Source of the DNA: Tigriopus japonicus
Taxonomy: Eukaryota > Arthropoda > Copepoda > Harpacticoida > Harpacticidae
Length of the DNA: 64,000 nt
Assembly (NCBI GenBank): GCA_010645155.1
Contig: CM021319.1
Coordinates: forward strand, 2,662,343-2,726,342
Reading direction: 5' to 3'
Shown here one piece after another: positions 59,726-64,000 of this stretch; the first letter of the stretch is position 1, and each line of letters starts with the position of its first letter. The position numbers and the translations under genes were made by a program. Under the pieces are notes generated by a model, which was given only the letters and a program-made list of their open reading frames with translations, was not told the origin of the DNA and ran no database searches.

Positions 59726-61010
59726 CCAACTTTTGCCATTTTGGTCCTTAAGGGTCAAAAAGCTTACCTAAAGGGCAAGATACCTAATCTCCAAGGAAAA
59801 TATAGCAACACTGCCAACTCGAACGCCATTTTTTTAACTACAGTCGAATCTCGATATAAGGGATCTCGATATAAGGGAAAATCTCGATTTAAGGAATTTT
59901 TTGATGCAGACGGAAATTTTACTACATAAAAAGTCTCAATATAAGGGATTTGGAATTTCTTGAGACTCGATATAAGGGATTTTTTGGGGCCAAAAGCTCT
60001 CGGAAATGCCAACAACTGAACCCTGAAAACTGGTTTGGTAAATCAAAACAAAACGTCAGAGGTGTGACTAGGACGAAGACGAACAGTTTGAAGACAAGGA
60101 TGAAATGCAGGAAGGAGAGAAGGAAGTGAATGAGGAGAAGACGACCTACAAAGAGTGCCTGGATAGCTTGGCAAAGGTGAGGTCCTTCTGTCAGCAGGAG
60201 GAGGTCGAGAGCTGTGTGTACGACTGTCTCACAAAGGTTCAAAACCAGTGCTTGCTTAAGGCCAGCGAGAGCAAGAAACAAAAGAAAATTACTGAATTTT
60301 TCTTTTAAAACTTTGAATAAACATTTGTTTGCTATTATTTCAAAGATTGTACATACTATACAGTACAGTTGGGTGGACAAAACATGTAATATGTAACTGA
60401 AAGGTTGGAGTTTAAGTCAAAAACGGCGGATTATGCTTCATGAGCGTGTAATAAAGGCTAAAAAAGTGTCCAAGTCTGCCACAAATAGCCTGAAATAGGA
60501 GTCTCGATATAAGGGAACTCTCGATATAAGGGATTTTTTCCCGCTGACAGAAAAATCCCTTAAAACGAGATTCGACTGTACCACTTACTGATGTGTTTCG
60601 AGTTGGATTTTTGGAAGAGTTTTGCCATTTTGGTTTTTAGGGTCAAAAAGCTGACCACAACTAAACTTTTCAACAAGCAATAGACCTTATCTACCATAAG
60701 ATATGGCAGCATTGTCAGCTCGAAATCCATTTTAATAACTATGGATGGAACTCGAAATCGAACCAGTTCGAGTGTTGCCAAATTGGTCCCTGTTTAGGTC
60801 TTTTCAAATAGTTTAATACAACCTGCCCTTTACAACAGCGATAAACTTTCGAGTCAAAACTGGCAGCACTCCTGGTTCGAAACACATCACTCTACTACCA
60901 ATAGAAATCGAACTCGATTTAGTTTGACTGTTGCCATATTGGTCCTTGTTTAGGTCTTTGGTCAAAAATTGTATTACAGCCCGCCTTTTTAATACGAGGC
61001 AATAAACCCT
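59726..61010. repeat. degenerate satellite, four or more copies, split by a pogo element
   Basis: A unit of roughly 120-160 bp containing TTGCCATTTTGGTCCTT.., GGGTCAAAAAGCT, an ATA/GGCAGCA block and AACTCGAA recurs at about 59726, 60617, 60773 and 60927. Copies are diverged. The pogo element at 59841-60578 sits at the end of the first copy. Confidence 0.55.
59841..60578 (+). mobile_element. internally deleted pogo/Tigger element with transposase C-terminus
   Basis: Ends are CAGTCGAATCTCGATATAAG (59841) and, in reverse complement from 60578, CAGTCGAATCTCGTTTTAAG, with TA on both sides (59839-59840 and 60579-60580), the standard target site of this superfamily. Extra TCTCGATATAAGGGA sub-repeats lie near both ends. 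About 60060-60308 encodes an acidic, Cys-containing tail ending KKQKKITEFFF, which resembles the C-terminus of Tigger-type transposases. The DNA-binding and DDE parts are missing. Confidence 0.8.
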
Positions 61011-61276
61011 GCCCTCGAGTTTATTGTGCGTTGAGGTTCAGAGCATGATAAAAAGATGGCGCTGATCAGGGCGTTGACGATGAAAAATCAGAGCGAGTCA
61101 TATGCATAACTTTTGAAGTCGCCCACATTCAAAATCAAGAATATATGTTCTTGAAACTTATTGTATCATGTAGCGGGAATCATCTCCTCCCAAATCCACA
61201 TATATTGGAATGATTTTGTTGATTTTAACTCAAATTATGGGACTCGGAAGATTCTCTTTGCTTGTCGAGGTCAAAT

Positions 61277-61730
61277 TAGAGCACTAAAATGAAAGAATAC
61301 GGTCATACAGTGCGCCATCTAGTGGATTTCACGCGGCAACAGCTCACACTACCCATGATACACATATTTTTGAAGATTGCAACGGTCATTCATCAGTTTT
61401 GGACAAACTAAAGTGCATAAAATGTTGATAGCTAGAACTTGAAGTGTTTTTCGGATGAATTTTGGCTTAAATCATGCCTGAATTACCTTTTCAGTGGTCA
61501 GTTTTCCACTCTAATTTAAAAGGGATTTTCCCAATTATTTCAAACAAAAACCACCACAGGTCCATTAAGAATTCTCAGTCAACATTTGGGGCACTTTAGT
61601 TTGTTCAAAACTGATGGTTGACCATTGCAATCTTCAAAAATATTTGTATCATGGTAAATGCGAGCTGTTGCCCCATGAAATCCACTAGATGGCGCACTTC
61701 ATTATCGTACCCTTTTATTATAGTGCTTTA
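61277..61730. mobile_element. P-type MITE with 140 bp inverted repeats and a perfect 8 bp target duplication
   Basis: Left arm 61277-61416 starts TAGAGCACTAAAATGAAAG; right arm 61591-61730 reads, in reverse complement, TAAAGCACTATAATAAAAGG. The arms match over their whole length with scattered differences. GGTCAAAT flanks both sides (61269-61276 and 61731-61738), an exact 8 bp duplication as expected for P or hAT transposition. The inner 95 bases of each arm match the terminus of the P-like element at 42804-42917, which assigns the superfamily. It is 454 bp and non-coding. Confidence 0.85.
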
Positions 61731-61738
61731 GGTCAAAT

Positions 61739-62027
61739 AAAGGATCGGGAATTCGGGATCAATCATCATTAAGATTTGGAATGAAGATCGCACTGCAAAC
61801 TTGAAAGACTAGCGCGCTCCGGAAAGATTCCTGACACAAAAATCATGGTCAAAAGCTATTTGAGTTTAAAATCATTTAAATATCATAGCTTGGGTGTGTA
61901 TTGTAACAAAAGCTATCTGTTAGTGGCATCACATTGACCGCAAATTGATGACAAAATAATTGTTTTGCAAGTGAAAAATCAAATTATCAATTAATATTAT
62001 GGTTAATTTGAAGAAGTAAGAGTTTGA
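61739..62027. other. spacer, nothing seen
   Basis: AT-rich sequence without supported features. Confidence 0.4.
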
Positions 62028-62190
62028 AAAGTAATTGGTAATTTGTAGTTGAAAATTCGTCAATTACATGACCAAAAATGTAATTAATTACAATTACAAT
62101 CATTTGGCTCAAAAATGTAATTAATTACAATTTAAATTACATGTAATTGTAATTGAAATTATGTAATTGTAATTGCAATCACAATTACTC
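62028..62190. repeat. TAATTACAATT-rich low-complexity tract
   Basis: Repeated TGTAATTAATTACAATT and TGTAATTGTAATTG units. The tract lies directly after the 3' end (minus strand) of the reverse-transcriptase remnant at 62216, so it may be its terminal microsatellite. Confidence 0.65.
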
Positions 62191-62215
62191 CCCAACCCTG
62201 ACTGTTGGCAGATCT

Positions 62216-63365
62216 CTACAACCCTTGAACAGTGGGTTGGTCAGGAATAGTATTTAAAAATTTGCCCGATCCTGCCTTAAATGCTGTTAGAGCCTTAGAG
62301 AGTGTTAGAGCTCCTACATATTCCCGACGAAGACTAATGGGCAACAAATTGAACAATGAAGGAGCCCGATAAAGAAGAGAGGAGGACTTCATGGAACGAA
62401 CTAGCCTCGATTCCCTTGGATTTGGAGGTGCTCTCAGAACGCACGTAAAAACCTCTACGATCGCTACAACTGATCTCAAATTCTGGGTTTGGACAGAGCC
62501 CATGAATGCTCTTGAAAACATACAGTATCAGATACCTTTCATACCTTCTCTGAGAACTGTACAACCCTAATTTCTTGAGCCTTCCCAATACGAGAGATCT
62601 CTCATTCCTTTGATGTTCCTAGTGAAACATCTTTGGACCTGCTCGACCTTTTGCAAACCAGCCGAACTCATTGGAGCCCAAATGGGTGAGGCATATTCAA
62701 GATGCGGCTGAACAATCGACTTGTACAGAGTAAGCATTGTAATACTATCTCTGGACTTGAAAGTGCGATAGATCCAGCCCCACGTTTGAAATGCCTTCCC
62801 CACTTTCAACTGGATATGCTCATCAAACTTTCCATCATTTTGGATGACAACTCCTAAATCCCTCATGGACGATACCTGCTCAATATCACAACCTCCATTC
62901 TCTTTGAGTGGAACACCTAATTTTAACGTCCCATACGTCATTGTGCGGATTTTCATCCCGTTCAATGCTATGTTACTCTCGCCAACCCAAGAGTAGACTT
63001 TCTCCAAGTCCTCAAATAAACATTTTGAGTTCTGACCATTCCTTCCACAAACTAATTTTGCATCATCAGCATATGAAAAAATACTGGCTTTTGTTCTAAA
63101 CTTCTGGAGAAGAGAATTTAAGAGAATAAACAGGAGTGGACCTATAATTGAACCTTGTGGAACACCTGACTTGACATCATACATGCCACTAAATGATCCT
63201 TCAACCTTGACTATTTGCTTCCTATTACTCATGAAACTACCAATCCAATTCAGGACCTTACCCTGGATCCCAAACTCTTTGAGTTGATCGAGCAAAAGAC
63301 CAAAATACTTCTACCTTATCAAAGGCCTTGGCAAAGTCAAGATACACATCATTCGATTCCTTTCC
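62216..63365 (-). pseudogene. non-LTR retrotransposon reverse transcriptase, frameshifted (CR1/Jockey-like)
   Basis: Minus-strand frames carry the catalytic Asp segment VYLDFAKAFDKV (63361-63321), GVPQGSIIGPLLF, the YADD catalytic motif (FSYADDAKLV), DLGVVIQNDGKF, LYKSIVQPHLEYASPIW and VQRCFTRNIKGM (63295-62567). Two short frames at 62588-62334 and 62521-62216 continue the C-terminal tail (LKKLGLYSSQRRYERYLILY, then LFNLLPISLRREY). At least three frameshifts break it, at about 63300, 62580 and 62500. The endonuclease is not present. It is a dead LINE copy. Confidence 0.88.
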
Positions 63366-63458
63366 ATTGACCAGTCTTAAATAAATCTTCTTGCGTATCA
63401 AACGGCTCCGCACATGATTACTTAACAGTAGACTACAACATCAACTGACTCGTGACTT

Positions 63459-63758
63459 TCAAGTCCCTAAATGATATACTAAAATGGGCTCAAAACACAT
63501 GCTGCCCGGTGGAATGATATCATGGGCTACCAAATATTTGAGACCAGTTTTGAAATGAAGAGACCATGGCACACCATACATGCCACTAAATGATCCTTCA
63601 ACCTTGACTATTTGCTTCCTATCACTCATGAAACTACCAATCCAATCATTACTTTGGATCCCAAACTCTTTGAGTTGATCGAGCATAAGACCATGATCTA
63701 CCTTATCAAAGACCCGTAATCGTCCCAAAGAAAAATGAACAGTGAAACAATTTATCAT
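63459..63758 (-). pseudogene. second, scrambled copy of a reverse-transcriptase segment
   Basis: 63580-63715 repeats 63185-63320 almost exactly (FDKVDHGLMLDQLKEFGIQ, FMSDRKQIVKVEGSFSGMYGV) with a short deletion. In the reading direction it is then joined to a segment (LKYLVAHDIIPPGSMCFEP) that normally lies upstream of it in a reverse transcriptase. The order is therefore permuted, as after tandem or nested insertion followed by deletion. Confidence 0.75.
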
Positions 63759-64000
63759 CTATAATCAACACAGCCCCAGGAAATGACCACAAAAATTTAA
63801 TACCTTCAAGTCCAATTAAAACTTGAACGTGAGCGCCCTGATGTCTTGCTCCCCTCGGAAACGTGGTTGCACGACAATGGGTCGCATGTTAACGCATCTA
63901 ATTCATGGTGTTTAGTATACTATAATTGCGCTTGAGTATACTCTAATTCTAGTTTGGTCGTAACATGCGGAATAATTGAACAAACCTCAAGATAAGTATA
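63759..64000. other. window end, nothing seen
   Basis: No supported feature. It may continue the retrotransposon cluster beyond the window. Confidence 0.3.

Noticed and set aside
1..64000. CRISPR arrays, bacterial operons, phage or viral genes
   Set aside because: No regularly spaced repeats, ribosome-binding sites with tandem genes, or viral structural genes were seen; all reverse transcriptases belong to non-LTR retrotransposons.

Overview
The window is nuclear DNA of an arthropod, most likely a crustacean and possibly a copepod. The evidence is short GT-AG introns, an arthropod-type Beaten-path immunoglobulin gene, TCAGT-type initiators, and many degraded eukaryotic transposons (non-LTR, P-like, hAT, Tc1/mariner and pogo). 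No bacterial operon, CRISPR array or rRNA is visible. The species assignment is inference from gene content only.

The gene-bearing parts are these. (1) 1-5520: the 3' end of an unidentified plus-strand gene (1-147), a complete four-exon cornichon gene on the minus strand (389-1020), and, head to head with it, an intronless SLC12A9-type cation-chloride cotransporter (2484-5267). (2) 17821-35212: a five-exon Beaten-path-like secreted immunoglobulin protein whose signal-peptide exon is split from the rest by a 13.6 kb intron. (3) 44614-47238, minus: an intronless BTB/C2H2 zinc-finger protein built from five copies of a two-finger module. (4) 51404-58046: a prominin-like five-pass membrane protein with a large first exon and two small tail exons, interrupted by a 3.8 kb intron full of transposon debris. 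Exon joints for cornichon, Beat and prominin were worked out by hand from GT-AG sites; reading phase agrees at every joint.

The rest is mostly transposon-derived or has no recognisable content. 5.9-6.6 kb holds a complex fold-back repeat. Two related hAT-type miniature elements lie at 7.6 and 13.4 kb. 37.8 kb has a possible orphan promoter with a tiny first exon. 39.1-42.9 kb carries a non-LTR reverse transcriptase remnant and a P-like transposase that appears to lack the THAP domain. At 43.8 kb a run of 66 Ns is flanked by the same 60 bp on both sides. 58.3-63.8 kb is a dense nest of a tRNA-derived SINE-like element, a hairpin MITE, a pogo/Tigger element inside a degenerate satellite, a 454 bp P-type MITE with a perfect 8 bp target duplication, and a scrambled reverse transcriptase.

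The genes do not form a common pathway. They are ordinary neighbours: secretory cargo receptor, ion transporter, adhesion/axon-guidance ligand, transcription factor and membrane-protrusion protein. The most unusual items are the modular zinc-finger gene, the P-type transposase/MITE pair that share about 95 bp of terminal sequence, and the several independent fold-back structures. No new multi-gene system was found.
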